NCBI RefSeq assembly: GCF_014109725.1
Contig: NZ_CP058554.1
Coordinates: 4,588,001 to 4,652,000 of the forward strand
Direction: 5' to 3'
From: Comamonas piscis
GTDB taxonomy: Bacteria; Pseudomonadota; Gammaproteobacteria; Burkholderiales; Burkholderiaceae_C
DNA: 64,000 bases
In this document: positions 14,885 through 22,816 of the stretch, piece by piece
Layout: the number at the start of each line of letters is the position of its first letter
Numbering within the stretch: the first letter of the stretch is position 1
The notes under the pieces: generated by a model
Told to the model about the DNA's origin: nothing
Databases searched by the model: none
What the model saw: the letters and a program-made list of their open reading frames with translations, nothing else
Made by a program: the position numbers and the translations under genes

Positions 14885-15586
14885 TTAGCGCTCGATCACC
14901 GGTGCATGCACGGGGGCCAGCACTTCGTGGCTGCCGTTGGTGCGCTGGGGGGTCTTGTGCACCATCGTGTAGGCATAGTCCACGCCCATGCCGTAGGCAC
15001 CCGAGTGCTCCTTGGCAATGGCCATCACCGCGTCATAGGTCTCGCGGTTCTTCCAGTCGCGCTGCCACTCCAGCAGCACCTGCTGCCAGGTCACAGGCAC
15101 CACACCGGCCTGCACCATGCGCTGCATCGCGTAGTCATGTGCTTCCTTGGTGGTGCCGCCGGATGCATCGGCCACCATATAGATCTCGTAGTCGCCTTCA
15201 AGCATGGCGCAGAGTGCAAACGTGGTGTTGCAGACCTCCGTCCAGAGACCGGCTACCACCACCTTCTTGCGCTGGTTGGCGGCCAAGCTGTCGCGCACCT
15301 TCTGGTCATCCCAGGAGTTCATCGACGAGCGCTCCAGGATCTTGTGCTCGGGGAACACATCCAGCAGCTCCGGGTACGTGTAACCGGAGAACGAGGCACT
15401 TTCGACCGTGGTGATCGTCGTGGGCACCTGGAACACGCGGGCGGCCTTGGCCAGGCCCAGCACATTGTTCTTCATGGTCTGGCGATCCATGGATTGCACA
15501 CCAAATGCCATCTGTGGCTGGTGATCAATAATGATCAGCTGGCTGTTATGGGGCGTCAGTACTTCCAGTTTGGAGGTGGTGGACAT
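14885..15586 (-). CDS. YcaC-like cysteine hydrolase (isochorismatase family), copy 1
   Basis: A 233-aa member of the isochorismatase-like fold. The catalytic Asp is in LIIIDHQPQM and the nucleophilic Cys in GLWTEVCNTTFAL; a cis-peptide region and lid surround them. The late conserved block WQQVLLEWQRDW is shared with the second copy at 32549-33169, as are FGVQS and the QTMxNN segment, so the two are paralogues. YcaC-like enzymes act on unknown small amides or related substrates. I start at ATG 15586; an in-frame TTG three codons earlier is less likely. It has its own terminator and lies downstream of the XapX operon on the same strand. Confidence 0.88.
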   Translation of the reverse strand: MSTTSKLEVLTPHNSQLIIIDHQPQMAFGVQSMDRQTMKNNVLGLAKAARVFQVPTTITTVESASFSGYTYPELLDVFPEHKILERSSMNSWDDQKVRDSLAANQRKKVVVAGLWTEVCNTTFALCAMLEGDYEIYMVADASGGTTKEAHDYAMQRMVQAGVVPVTWQQVLLEWQRDWKNRETYDAVMAIAKEHSGAYGMGVDYAYTMVHKTPQRTNGSHEVLAPVHAPVIER

Positions 15587-15840
15587 AGTATTCAATCATC
15601 AAGTTAAAAATGCGCCAAAGTATTACTCTGGCAAAGCCCGGATTGCGTCAACCCGGATATCCGGTGCGGATGCCGCTAGATTAAATGAGCCATTGTCGGT
15701 GCGCCATACCTCTTAGGTGGGAGAGACTTATCCCTCCCCAAAGCAGTTCGCTGATATTCAGCGCAACTGTGCTGCCAATGCCGCGCAAATATTCACAGAA
15801 AAAAATATCACAACGGACGATCGAAATAATCCGCAAATAA

Positions 15841-16833
15841 TCAATCCTCGCGGAATGCATCGCCGCTGTAGATATGGCAAGCGGTGCGCACGCCAATACC
15901 CAGAACAATGAGGCTGGCAATGCCCAGCGCAACGGCGGCTACCACGGCCGTCGCAGTGCTGGGCCGGGCGCTGTAGTAGGCGAGCGAGGCACCAGCCCAG
16001 CCGCAGACCGGGAAGGTCATTGCCCACCAGCTCATGAAAAAGCTGCCATGTGCGGCATGGCGCCACAGGCTGGCCAGCAGAAAGGCGATGAACAGCGCCA
16101 GGCAGTAGAAGATGTCGCCCATCGCGCCAGCCTGGCCGCCAGTGAAAGCCATATAGGCCGACAGCCCGATGGAAGGCGGTGCCAGCAGGATGAACAAGGT
16201 GGGCATGCTGCGCTGGCCCATGGCCGGCACAAACAGCACGCGGTGCAGCACGATCGTGAAGAACGACAGCCACAGCATCAGCCCCACCGAGAAGAAAAAC
16301 CAGCTGACCTCGATATAGCCCAGCGGCACGCCACCGACCGGCACCAGAATGTTGCCGACCACCGGAATGAACCAGGCGGGGGTCAGCACGTTCTCATCCT
16401 GCGGGTGCGTGATCCAGCGGCGGATCAAGGTCATCGCAAACACAAAATGCATCGCGGCGCCCGCACACCACATCACATGCGCTGCCGGCAGGGAGTAGTG
16501 GCGCAGCCCAATGGACAGCACAATGGCCGCCACCGAAATAGCCGGGAAGAAGCTGGAGCGCACCGGGTGCGCAAATTCTTCCTTCACATCCTCAAAGCAC
16601 AGCAGCAGCTTGGCCAGATGGGCTACAGCCAGCACCACAAACAGCAGCACCGCCAGCACCAGCAAGCCCTGGCTGACGACCAGCGGCAAGCCAAATACCT
16701 CATGGGCCTTGGCCCAGGCATTGGCGAGGCCACCGACGCCCATCACCATGCCGAACATCGCGACCGACATATGGGCCAGCTTGGGCTTCTCTGCGGCAGG
16801 GACTGCAGCGCCAGACAGCGTGGTATCAGCCAT
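15841..16833 (-). CDS. SLAC1/TehA-type anion channel protein
   Basis: A 330-aa integral membrane protein with about ten hydrophobic helices, of the tellurite-resistance/dicarboxylate transporter (TDT, SLAC1) family. Typical features are the early FGMVMGVGGLANAW segment, the HPVRSSFFPAISVA block and TPAWFIPVVGNILVPVGG. Family members conduct small anions or organic acids. The ATG at 16833 overlaps the end of the MFS gene by 8 nt, and a longer upstream reading is just MFS sequence in another frame. It is the last gene of the XapX-amidohydrolase-DoxX-MFS operon. The substrate is unknown. Confidence 0.9.
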   Translation of the reverse strand: MADTTLSGAAVPAAEKPKLAHMSVAMFGMVMGVGGLANAWAKAHEVFGLPLVVSQGLLVLAVLLFVVLAVAHLAKLLLCFEDVKEEFAHPVRSSFFPAISVAAIVLSIGLRHYSLPAAHVMWCAGAAMHFVFAMTLIRRWITHPQDENVLTPAWFIPVVGNILVPVGGVPLGYIEVSWFFFSVGLMLWLSFFTIVLHRVLFVPAMGQRSMPTLFILLAPPSIGLSAYMAFTGGQAGAMGDIFYCLALFIAFLLASLWRHAAHGSFFMSWWAMTFPVCGWAGASLAYYSARPSTATAVVAAVALGIASLIVLGIGVRTACHIYSGDAFRED

Positions 16834-18448
16834 GGGCTTGTGCCTTGCGGGCGACCGGGCCATGGAGGGCCAGGAAATGGTGCACGACGGGAGGCTCAGC
16901 GCCTTCATGGAAGGCCAGCGCTTCATCCTGCATATCGGCATCGGCTTTGGACACGCGCTGGTGCTGGCGCAAATGCTCGGCCCAGGACTCGACCATGAAC
17001 CATTCGATCACGCGCTCGGTCTCGCCGGTATGCTCCGCAACGCCCCAGGCATAGGCGCCATCGCGCCGGCGCTCTCGCTCCACCCGCTGCATCGCCTGCA
17101 TGAAGGCTGCCAGGTTCTTGCGCGCAATGCGGTATTCGATCTGGATCAGCACGGGGCCCCGGTCATGGGCCACCGGCTCAGCCAACATCGGCTCGGGCCA
17201 GTGGTTGGAGGCCTGCAGATCGGCCTCTCCGGTAGGCAGCTTCACCCGGTTGAACAACAGCGAAGCAATCACCAGGCCCACACCGCCCACCAGCAAGGCG
17301 GTCGGAATGCCCACCTCTTGCGCGAACAGCCCCCAGCCCAGGCTGCCGCCGGCCATCGCGCCGTTGAAGACCATCAGGTAAATGGCCAGACCTCGGCCGC
17401 GCACCCAGTTGGGCAGTACCGCCTGCGCAACCCCATTGAAGGTGGTCAACGCAATGATCCAGCCCGCTCCGAGGAACAGCATCAGCACCACCGCCACCCA
17501 TTGCGCCGGCGCCAAGGACAATGCGGCCATCACGCCAGCGCTGAGCACCGACGACAGCAGCACCAGTCCATCGGCACTCAGCCGCTGGCGCAGTTTCGGC
17601 AGCAGCAACGCGCCAACAATGGCTCCCGCGCCCACGGCACCCAGCATGACACCGTAAAAGCCTGCCGTGCCTCCCAGCATGCGGCGCGTCAGCAGCGGCA
17701 GCAAGGCCCAGACCGAGCTGGCAAACAAAAAGAACACCGCTGCGCGCAGCAACACCACATGCAGCTCGGTGCTGGACCGCGCATAGCGCAGGCCCGCGCG
17801 GAAAGCGCCCAAAAACTGCTCGGACAAGCCCGAGTCGGTGGCGGGCGGCCGCTTCCAGAACAGCAGCGCCACAATCACGATCAGATAGCTGCTGACGTCA
17901 GCGCCATAGGCCATCGCAGCGCCAAAGCTGGCCACCAGCAAACCGCCGGCAGCTGGGCCGATGGCGCGCGAGATATTGATGCCCAGCGAGTTCAGCGCCA
18001 CGGCATTCTTCAGGTCTTCCCGGGGCACCAGCTCCGGAACGATGGCCTGCCAGGTCGGGCCCATCAGCGCCGCGCCAATGCCGCCGACAAAGGTCAGCGC
18101 CACCAGGTACTCCACCGTCAAGGCATTGGTCTTGGACAGGATCAGCAAGGTGCCGCTGACGCAGGCCAGCAGCACCTGCACGGCAATCAGAAAGCGCCGA
18201 CGGTCCAGAATATCCGACAGCACGCCAGCAGGAATGGCCAGCAGAAACACCGGCAGGCTGGCTGCGGTCTGGATCAGCGCCACTGCCGTGGGGCTGGCCG
18301 ATAGCTCGGTCACCATCCAGGAGCTGGCCACGTCGCGCATGAAGCTGCCGACGTTGCCCAGGATGGCGGCCACCCAGAGCAGCGCGAACATGGAATGCTT
18401 CAGCGGCGCAAAGCTCCCAGCAGAGGAATTGTTTTTCTCAGAGGTCAT
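16826..18448 (-). CDS. MFS exporter (DHA3/MFS_3 type) with C-terminal monooxygenase-like ferredoxin-fold domain
   Basis: A 540-aa protein. Residues about 15-400 form a 12-helix MFS core of the EntS/MFS_3 type (FALLWVAAILGNVGSFMRDVASSWMVTEL, then AGVLSDILDRRRFLI). A soluble C-terminal part of about 110 residues follows (GPVLIQIEYRIARKNLAAFMQAM...WFMVESWAEHLRQHQRV), which resembles the antibiotic-biosynthesis-monooxygenase ferredoxin fold. That fusion is known in this MFS subfamily, but its job is not. The gene overlaps DoxX upstream by 11 nt and TehA downstream by 8 nt. Export of a metabolite tied to the operon's hydrolase is inference. Confidence 0.88.
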   Translation of the reverse strand: MTSEKNNSSAGSFAPLKHSMFALLWVAAILGNVGSFMRDVASSWMVTELSASPTAVALIQTAASLPVFLLAIPAGVLSDILDRRRFLIAVQVLLACVSGTLLILSKTNALTVEYLVALTFVGGIGAALMGPTWQAIVPELVPREDLKNAVALNSLGINISRAIGPAAGGLLVASFGAAMAYGADVSSYLIVIVALLFWKRPPATDSGLSEQFLGAFRAGLRYARSSTELHVVLLRAAVFFLFASSVWALLPLLTRRMLGGTAGFYGVMLGAVGAGAIVGALLLPKLRQRLSADGLVLLSSVLSAGVMAALSLAPAQWVAVVLMLFLGAGWIIALTTFNGVAQAVLPNWVRGRGLAIYLMVFNGAMAGGSLGWGLFAQEVGIPTALLVGGVGLVIASLLFNRVKLPTGEADLQASNHWPEPMLAEPVAHDRGPVLIQIEYRIARKNLAAFMQAMQRVERERRRDGAYAWGVAEHTGETERVIEWFMVESWAEHLRQHQRVSKADADMQDEALAFHEGAEPPVVHHFLALHGPVARKAQAHG

Positions 18449-18854
18449 AGTGTTTTCTTAGATCGACCCAGGCCACGAGCACAAAGGCCCCCACCAGGCC
18501 AAGATGCTCGAAAAAGGCGTTTTCCACCGCAAAGCGCTCGGCAGCGCCCACGGTCCAGAACGCATTGGCCAAAAAACTGGCGCACAAGGTAAAGCCCGCC
18601 AGGCCCAGCGCTGCCAGCCAGCGCCAGACCCCGCTGATCACCATCAGCGAAGCGACGATCTCCAGCGCGATGGTGGCCAGGGCCAGTGGCGCAGCCGGCG
18701 CCAGGCCAAAGTGCTGCATCTCGGCCACGGCAGCGTTGAAATCCAGCGCCTTGTTGATGCCGCCTTGCAGGTAGGCAGAGCACAGCAGCAGCAGGCCCAG
18801 GCGGTAGATCCAGGCGAACCAGACCGGCTCGCTGCGGGGCTCGGTCGCGTACAT
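18438..18854 (-). CDS. DoxX family membrane protein
   Basis: A 138-aa protein with four hydrophobic helices, starting with WFAWIYRLGLLLLCSAYLQGGINKALDF, the DoxX signature region, and including LALATIALEIVASLMVISG. DoxX-like proteins are linked to redox and sulfur chemistry in a few cases; most are uncharacterised. The start overlaps the amidohydrolase stop as TGATG, and its 3' end overlaps the MFS start, so it sits inside a tightly coupled operon. Confidence 0.87.
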   Translation of the reverse strand: MYATEPRSEPVWFAWIYRLGLLLLCSAYLQGGINKALDFNAAVAEMQHFGLAPAAPLALATIALEIVASLMVISGVWRWLAALGLAGFTLCASFLANAFWTVGAAERFAVENAFFEHLGLVGAFVLVAWVDLRKHYDL

Positions 18855-20740
18855 CAGATGGCCCAGCAGGCGCAGCCCAGCGCGCCCCAGAAGCTCTTGA
18901 GGTCGGCAATCGGCAGCTTGCTGCTCCAGGCCGTGGCGTGCTGGTGGCCGTGCACATTGCAGTCATTGGCACAGGCACATGCGGCGGCTATGCGCGCGGC
19001 ATTGTTCAACGGCGCTCCTTCTTGGTTGCCCCAGGCACCGTAGCCACCAAAACGGCGTACTGGCGACCAGTCCGGCATGGCCAGCGGAATGGGCCGGTCG
19101 TCAAAGCGGGCAAAGTCGCCCGCGCCCCAGACCACCTTGCCACCCACCACGGTCAACAGCGCGCTGGTGTCGGCAATATCAGACTCGGCACAGGCGAAGA
19201 AGTCGCGGTCCGGCACCACCAGGTCGGCCAGCTGGCCTTCAACGATCTGGCCCTTCTTGCCCACTTCGTTGGAGAACCAGGTCACCTTCTCGGTGTACAT
19301 GCGCAAGGCGGTTTCGCGGTCCAGGCAATTGCGCTGCGGGGTCAGCTGCATGCCGCCCACCGTCTTGCCCGTGACGAGCCAGGACAGGCCCACCCAGGGG
19401 TTGTAGGAGGCCACGCGGGTGGCATCGGTGCCGGCGGACACATTGACGCCCATCTCCAGCATCTTGGCCACCGGCGGCGTGGCGGCTGCGGCGCCATGGC
19501 CGTAGCGCTCGACAAAGTACTCGCCCTGGTAGGCCATGCGGTGCTGCACCGCAATGCCACCACCCAGTGCGGCAATGCGCTCGATGGAGTTCTCGGAGAT
19601 GGTTTCGCAATGGTCAAAGAACCAGTTCAGGCCTTCGAGCGGAACGTCCTGGTTCACCTTCTCGAACACATCCAGCGAGCGGCTGATGGTCTCGTCGTAG
19701 GTGGCATGCATGCGCCAGGGCCAGCGGTTCTGGGCCAGCAGGCGCACCACCTCTTCCAGCTCCCCTTCCATTTCCGGCGCCATATCGGGACGCGGTTCGC
19801 GGAAGTCTTCAAAGTCGGCTGCCGAGAACACCAGCATCTCGCCCGCACCGTTGTGGCGGAAGTAGTCATCGCCCTGCTTGTATTTGACCGACTGCGTCCA
19901 ACGCAGAAAGTCCTGCTTTTCTTCCTTGGGCTTTTGCGTGAACAGGTTGTAGGCCAGGCGGATCGTCAGCTGGTCCTTATCCGCCAACTCCTGGATGATC
20001 TGGTAGTCCTCGGGGTAGTTCTGAAAGCCGCCGCCCGCGTCAATGGCGCCGGTCACGCCCAGGCGGTTGAGCTCGCGCATGAAGTGGCGCGTGGAGTTGA
20101 GCTGGTACTCATAGGGCAGCTTGGGCCCTTTGGCCAAGGTCGAATAGAGAATGCCGGCATTGGGCTTTGCCAGCAGCAGCCCGGTGGGGTTGCCAGCGGC
20201 ATCGCGCAGCATCTGGCCGCCAGCGGGCTCGGGCGTGTCCTTGGTGTAACCCACGGCGCGCAGTGCCGCACCATTGAGCAGGGCCCGGTCGTAGAGGTGC
20301 AGCAGGAACACCGGCGTATCGGGCGCCACCGCATTGAGCTCCTCGATGGTCGGCAGGCGCTTTTCGATGAACTGGTGCTCGGTGAAGCCACCCACCACCC
20401 GCACCCATTGCGGCGCCGGCGTGATGGCGACCTGGGCCTTGAGCATTTCCATCGCATCGGCCAGCGAGCGCACGCCATCCCAGCGCAGCTCCATGTTGTA
20501 GTTCAGGCCACCCCGGATGATGTGCAGGTGGTTGTCGATCAGGCCGGGCAATACGCGCTTGCCACGCAGGTCGATGATCTTGGTGTCGGCGCCAGCGAGC
20601 GCCATAACCTCATGGTCCAGCCCCACCTTGAGGAAGCGGCCATTCTGAATCGCCACCGCGCTCGCCGTCGGCTTGCTCTTGTCCAGGGTGGTAAAAAGCC
20701 CGCGGTGCAGGATCAATTCGGGGGTGCTGCGTTCAGACAT
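18854..20740 (-). CDS. Amidohydrolase family 3 (YtcJ-like) enzyme with Cys/His-rich tail
   Basis: A 628-aa metal-dependent hydrolase of the YtcJ/amidohydrolase-3 class. The early beta-sandwich ends at GKRVLPGLIDNHLHIIRGG, whose HxH binds metal. Later metal/active-site segments include RMHATYDE, WFFDHCETI and the Asp-bearing NVSAGTDATR. After the barrel, the protein ends with an unusual Cys/His-rich stretch (CACANDC, then HGHQHATAW), which may bind metal. Start ATG 20740 follows AGGAAACCG. It overlaps xapX by 8 nt and DoxX by 1 nt. The substrate is unknown; cyclic amide, carbamate or formamide types are typical for the class. Confidence 0.9.
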   Translation of the reverse strand: MSERSTPELILHRGLFTTLDKSKPTASAVAIQNGRFLKVGLDHEVMALAGADTKIIDLRGKRVLPGLIDNHLHIIRGGLNYNMELRWDGVRSLADAMEMLKAQVAITPAPQWVRVVGGFTEHQFIEKRLPTIEELNAVAPDTPVFLLHLYDRALLNGAALRAVGYTKDTPEPAGGQMLRDAAGNPTGLLLAKPNAGILYSTLAKGPKLPYEYQLNSTRHFMRELNRLGVTGAIDAGGGFQNYPEDYQIIQELADKDQLTIRLAYNLFTQKPKEEKQDFLRWTQSVKYKQGDDYFRHNGAGEMLVFSAADFEDFREPRPDMAPEMEGELEEVVRLLAQNRWPWRMHATYDETISRSLDVFEKVNQDVPLEGLNWFFDHCETISENSIERIAALGGGIAVQHRMAYQGEYFVERYGHGAAAATPPVAKMLEMGVNVSAGTDATRVASYNPWVGLSWLVTGKTVGGMQLTPQRNCLDRETALRMYTEKVTWFSNEVGKKGQIVEGQLADLVVPDRDFFACAESDIADTSALLTVVGGKVVWGAGDFARFDDRPIPLAMPDWSPVRRFGGYGAWGNQEGAPLNNAARIAAACACANDCNVHGHQHATAWSSKLPIADLKSFWGALGCACWAI

Positions 20741-21020
20741 TTTTTTCGGTTTCCTGTTGAGTAGGGGTGGACTTGGCTTGCTCGCACTGCGGCAGTTGGC
20801 CAAACATATGGGGCTTGACCTGTTGCTGCACCCAAGACACACGCTGCTCTGCCGGAGCGGCCCAGAGATGGCGCACCAGGGGCGGCAGTTGCTCGCCCAG
20901 CAGGATGCCCAGCAGTCCGACCAAGGCAATCACAGGCGGCGCAGGTGAACGCACGTTGATGAGGGCATAGATAATGCCAATGAGCAATCCGGCAGCGGCC
21001 GACAACAGATAGGGTTTCAT
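20733..21020 (-). CDS. XapX-domain small membrane protein
   Basis: A 95-aa protein. The first 45 residues are the XapX (DUF1427) domain: two short hydrophobic helices with PYLLSAAAGLLIGIIYALINVRSPAPP and ALVGLLGILLGEQ. A polar C-terminal tail follows. XapX proteins are uncharacterised and are often next to hydrolases. It is the first gene of the leftward operon and overlaps the amidohydrolase start. ATG 21020 is the natural domain start but lacks a clear ribosome site; a GGAGG lies too far upstream (about 27 nt). Confidence 0.85.
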   Translation of the reverse strand: MKPYLLSAAAGLLIGIIYALINVRSPAPPVIALVGLLGILLGEQLPPLVRHLWAAPAEQRVSWVQQQVKPHMFGQLPQCEQAKSTPTQQETEKNV

Positions 21021-21377
21021 GACCGAGAGGGTGCAGTGGTGTACAGCCTCCAATTTAGGATTTCAAACCGCTTTCTGCGACTCCCGGTTAGGCAGCGCAG
21101 CCACCCCTCTAAATGGGTAGAAGGCATGCAAAAACGCGATATGAGCCATCGACATCCAGTAAGTGAGCGGCCAATTGCATACACAAAAACACAAAAACGC
21201 TTACTTTTTGCGACCACTCCGCCTGGGCTTGGCGAAAATGGAGCCTGCCCAGCCTGATAGCCGACCCATGCGCCTCTACCCACCCCCCTGCCCCTCGCCC
21301 CATGCGCCGATCTGCATGCGCCCACTTGCGGGCCAGGTGGGGCCATGCATGGCGCAGGTTGCACGAAAGGAGCGCCG
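21021..21377. other. 357-bp divergent intergenic region, no gene
   Basis: This gap separates the leftward XapX operon from the rightward regulator cluster and must hold both promoters. It is AT-richer than its surroundings between about 21040 and 21215, with A-rich runs near 21180-21200. No promoter met both -35 and -10 consensus convincingly. The short reading frames inside it show no family features and are rejected. The FixJ-type regulator encoded next door may bind here. Confidence 0.5.
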
Positions 21378-22085
21378 ATGGGATCGCTAGCCTCCGGTCC
21401 AGGGCCCTTTTCCCTCACACAGCAACCGCAAGGCCGCCCTGACTGGCAGTTTTTGGCGGGGGCCAAGGTCTTCGTCGTGGATGACGACAAGGCGGTCTGC
21501 GGCTCGCTGTCAAGCCTGCTGCGCTCGGTGGCGCTGGACTGCGAAACCTTTGCCAGCGCGAATGAATTTTTGCAGTCGCCTGAACCTGCAAGCCCCGCCT
21601 GCCTGGTGCTGGATATGCAGTTGCTAGGCGCTACCGGTTTTGATGTGCAACAGGCCATCGGGCAGCGACGACGCTGCTTGCCCATCATCTTTCTCACCGG
21701 CTACGGCACCATTCCCATGACCGTGCGCGCCATGAAAGCCGGCGCCACGGCGTTTCTGACCAAACCCTTTGGCGACCAGGAACTGCTGGAAGCCATTGAC
21801 AACGCCCTGCACGCCGATGCCGCAGCACTGGCCTGCCTGCAGGGACAAGACGCACTGATCACGCTCTACCATAGCCTGACACCCCGCGAGCGCCAGGTGA
21901 TGGGCCTGGTCGTTCAGGGTTTGCTCAACAAGCAAGTGGCTGCCGGTATCGGCACCAGCGAAATCACCGTCAAGGTCCACCGGCGCCAGGTCATGTCCAA
22001 GATGCGGGCCGCCTCGCTGCCTGACCTGGTGCGCATGTCCGAGCGCCTTGCAACGATCTTGCCTGGCGCGGATTCGCCTCGCTGA
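21378..22085 (+). CDS. FixJ/NarL-type response regulator
   Basis: A 235-aa two-domain regulator. The receiver (about residues 28-145) has the acidic triple VVDDD, phospho-acceptor Asp in LVLDMQL, Thr in FLTGYG and Lys in LTKPFG, all intact. The C-terminal LuxR-type HTH is LTPRERQVMGLVVQGLLNKQVAAGIGTSEITVKVHRRQVMSKM. The FixJ-like YGTIPMTVRAMKAGATAFLTKPF segment suggests control by a soluble kinase of the kind encoded downstream. The ATG at 21378 has AAGGAG 5 nt upstream. It is divergent from the XapX operon, a likely target. Confidence 0.92.
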   Translation: MGSLASGPGPFSLTQQPQGRPDWQFLAGAKVFVVDDDKAVCGSLSSLLRSVALDCETFASANEFLQSPEPASPACLVLDMQLLGATGFDVQQAIGQRRRCLPIIFLTGYGTIPMTVRAMKAGATAFLTKPFGDQELLEAIDNALHADAAALACLQGQDALITLYHSLTPRERQVMGLVVQGLLNKQVAAGIGTSEITVKVHRRQVMSKMRAASLPDLVRMSERLATILPGADSPR

Positions 22086-22387
22086 CGGCCCTGCGCAGAA
22101 CCCTCTCTCGGTGAGAGACGCGCGGACGCAGAGGGGGACGCTGGCGTTTTTTACAAAGAGCTAAGGATCCTCTGCAAAACCCTCGCCTAGCGGGATGGAC
22201 GCGGATCGGGATGAGCCGCAAGGCGTCTTTTGCAGTCAATAGCGCGCTATTGACAAGAAAGACAACACAGCGGATCGCCCGAGCCCGCGTTCAGACCCCG
22301 GCAGGGAGTTTTGCCGAGGGTCCTTTAGTTCCCCAACCTATACCAAAGTGCAATCTCCGCAGCAGGTGCTTCTTGTATGCTCTATTG
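22086..22387. other. 302-bp intergenic region with structured repeat B
   Basis: The gap between the FixJ-type regulator and the lone receiver gene has no convincing gene. Its right part (22162-22326) is the inverted-repeat element described separately. Its left part holds a small CTCTC/GAGAG hairpin (about 22104-22118) and a T-run near 22147, which may serve as a weak terminator. It splits an otherwise tightly packed signalling cluster. Confidence 0.6.
22162..22326. repeat. Structured inverted-repeat element B
   Basis: About 165 bp. The ends are inverted repeats of 20 nt (22163-22182 against 22306-22325) matching at 17 positions (AAGGAxCCTCxGCAAAACxC). Inside is a perfect 20-bp palindrome at 22235-22254, GTCAATAGCGCGCTATTGAC. 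Its core, GGGATG-4-GCAAGGCG-11-CAATAGC-2-GCTATTG-1-CAAG, is spaced exactly as in element A at 48.3 kb, and the ends also resemble each other. I read both as members of one MITE-like or REP-like family. Confidence 0.7.
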
Positions 22388-22816
22388 ATGACAGAAGAAT
22401 TGGGGACGACAGGCCCAGCCGGCCTGCACCAGCCATTGATCGGTATCGTGGATGACGATGCATCCGTTCGTATGGCGCTGGCCAACTGGCTGCGCTCCAT
22501 CGGTATCTCCAGCCATACCTTCGCTTCGGGTGAGGAATTGCTGCGCAGCCCAGTGCTGGCGCAGTTGTGCTGTTTGATCCTGGACCAGCGCATGCCGGGC
22601 ATGACAGGCCTGGAGGTGATGCGTGCGCTTGAGTTGGCAGGCCAGCGCATTCCCACCATCATGGTCTCCGCCCACGACGACCAGGAAACCCAGTTGCGAG
22701 CCGACACTGCCGGAGCCTTTGCTTTCGTTCCCAAGCCTTTTGCAGACTTCACCCTGATGGAACGGGTACACGATGCCCTGGATCGCTGTCAGGAACACCA
22801 TCGCCGCACACCATGA
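22388..22816 (+). CDS. Single-domain receiver (CheY-like) protein
   Basis: A 142-aa protein that is only a receiver domain. It has IGIVDDDASV (acidic pocket), the phospho-acceptor Asp in LILDQRMPGM, Ser in IMVSAHD and Lys in FVPKPF, so it should accept phosphate. No output domain follows. It most resembles FixJ-type receivers. The stop overlaps the start of the giant kinase gene (ATGA). A role as phosphate shuttle or sink between the two kinases encoded downstream is inference. Start ATG 22388 is the first start that gives a normal receiver N-terminus. Confidence 0.9.
   Translation: MTEELGTTGPAGLHQPLIGIVDDDASVRMALANWLRSIGISSHTFASGEELLRSPVLAQLCCLILDQRMPGMTGLEVMRALELAGQRIPTIMVSAHDDQETQLRADTAGAFAFVPKPFADFTLMERVHDALDRCQEHHRRTP

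Noticed and set aside
15587..15840. Possible small gene in the AT-rich gap left of the YcaC-like gene
   Set aside because: The frames seen run into the TehA gene in the wrong frame and show no start signal. I see only an AT-rich spacer with a weak GGGAG/CTCCC repeat near 15720.
22211..22387. A longer start for the lone receiver protein within element B
   Set aside because: The added residues are repeat-derived, and the normal receiver start is at 22388.
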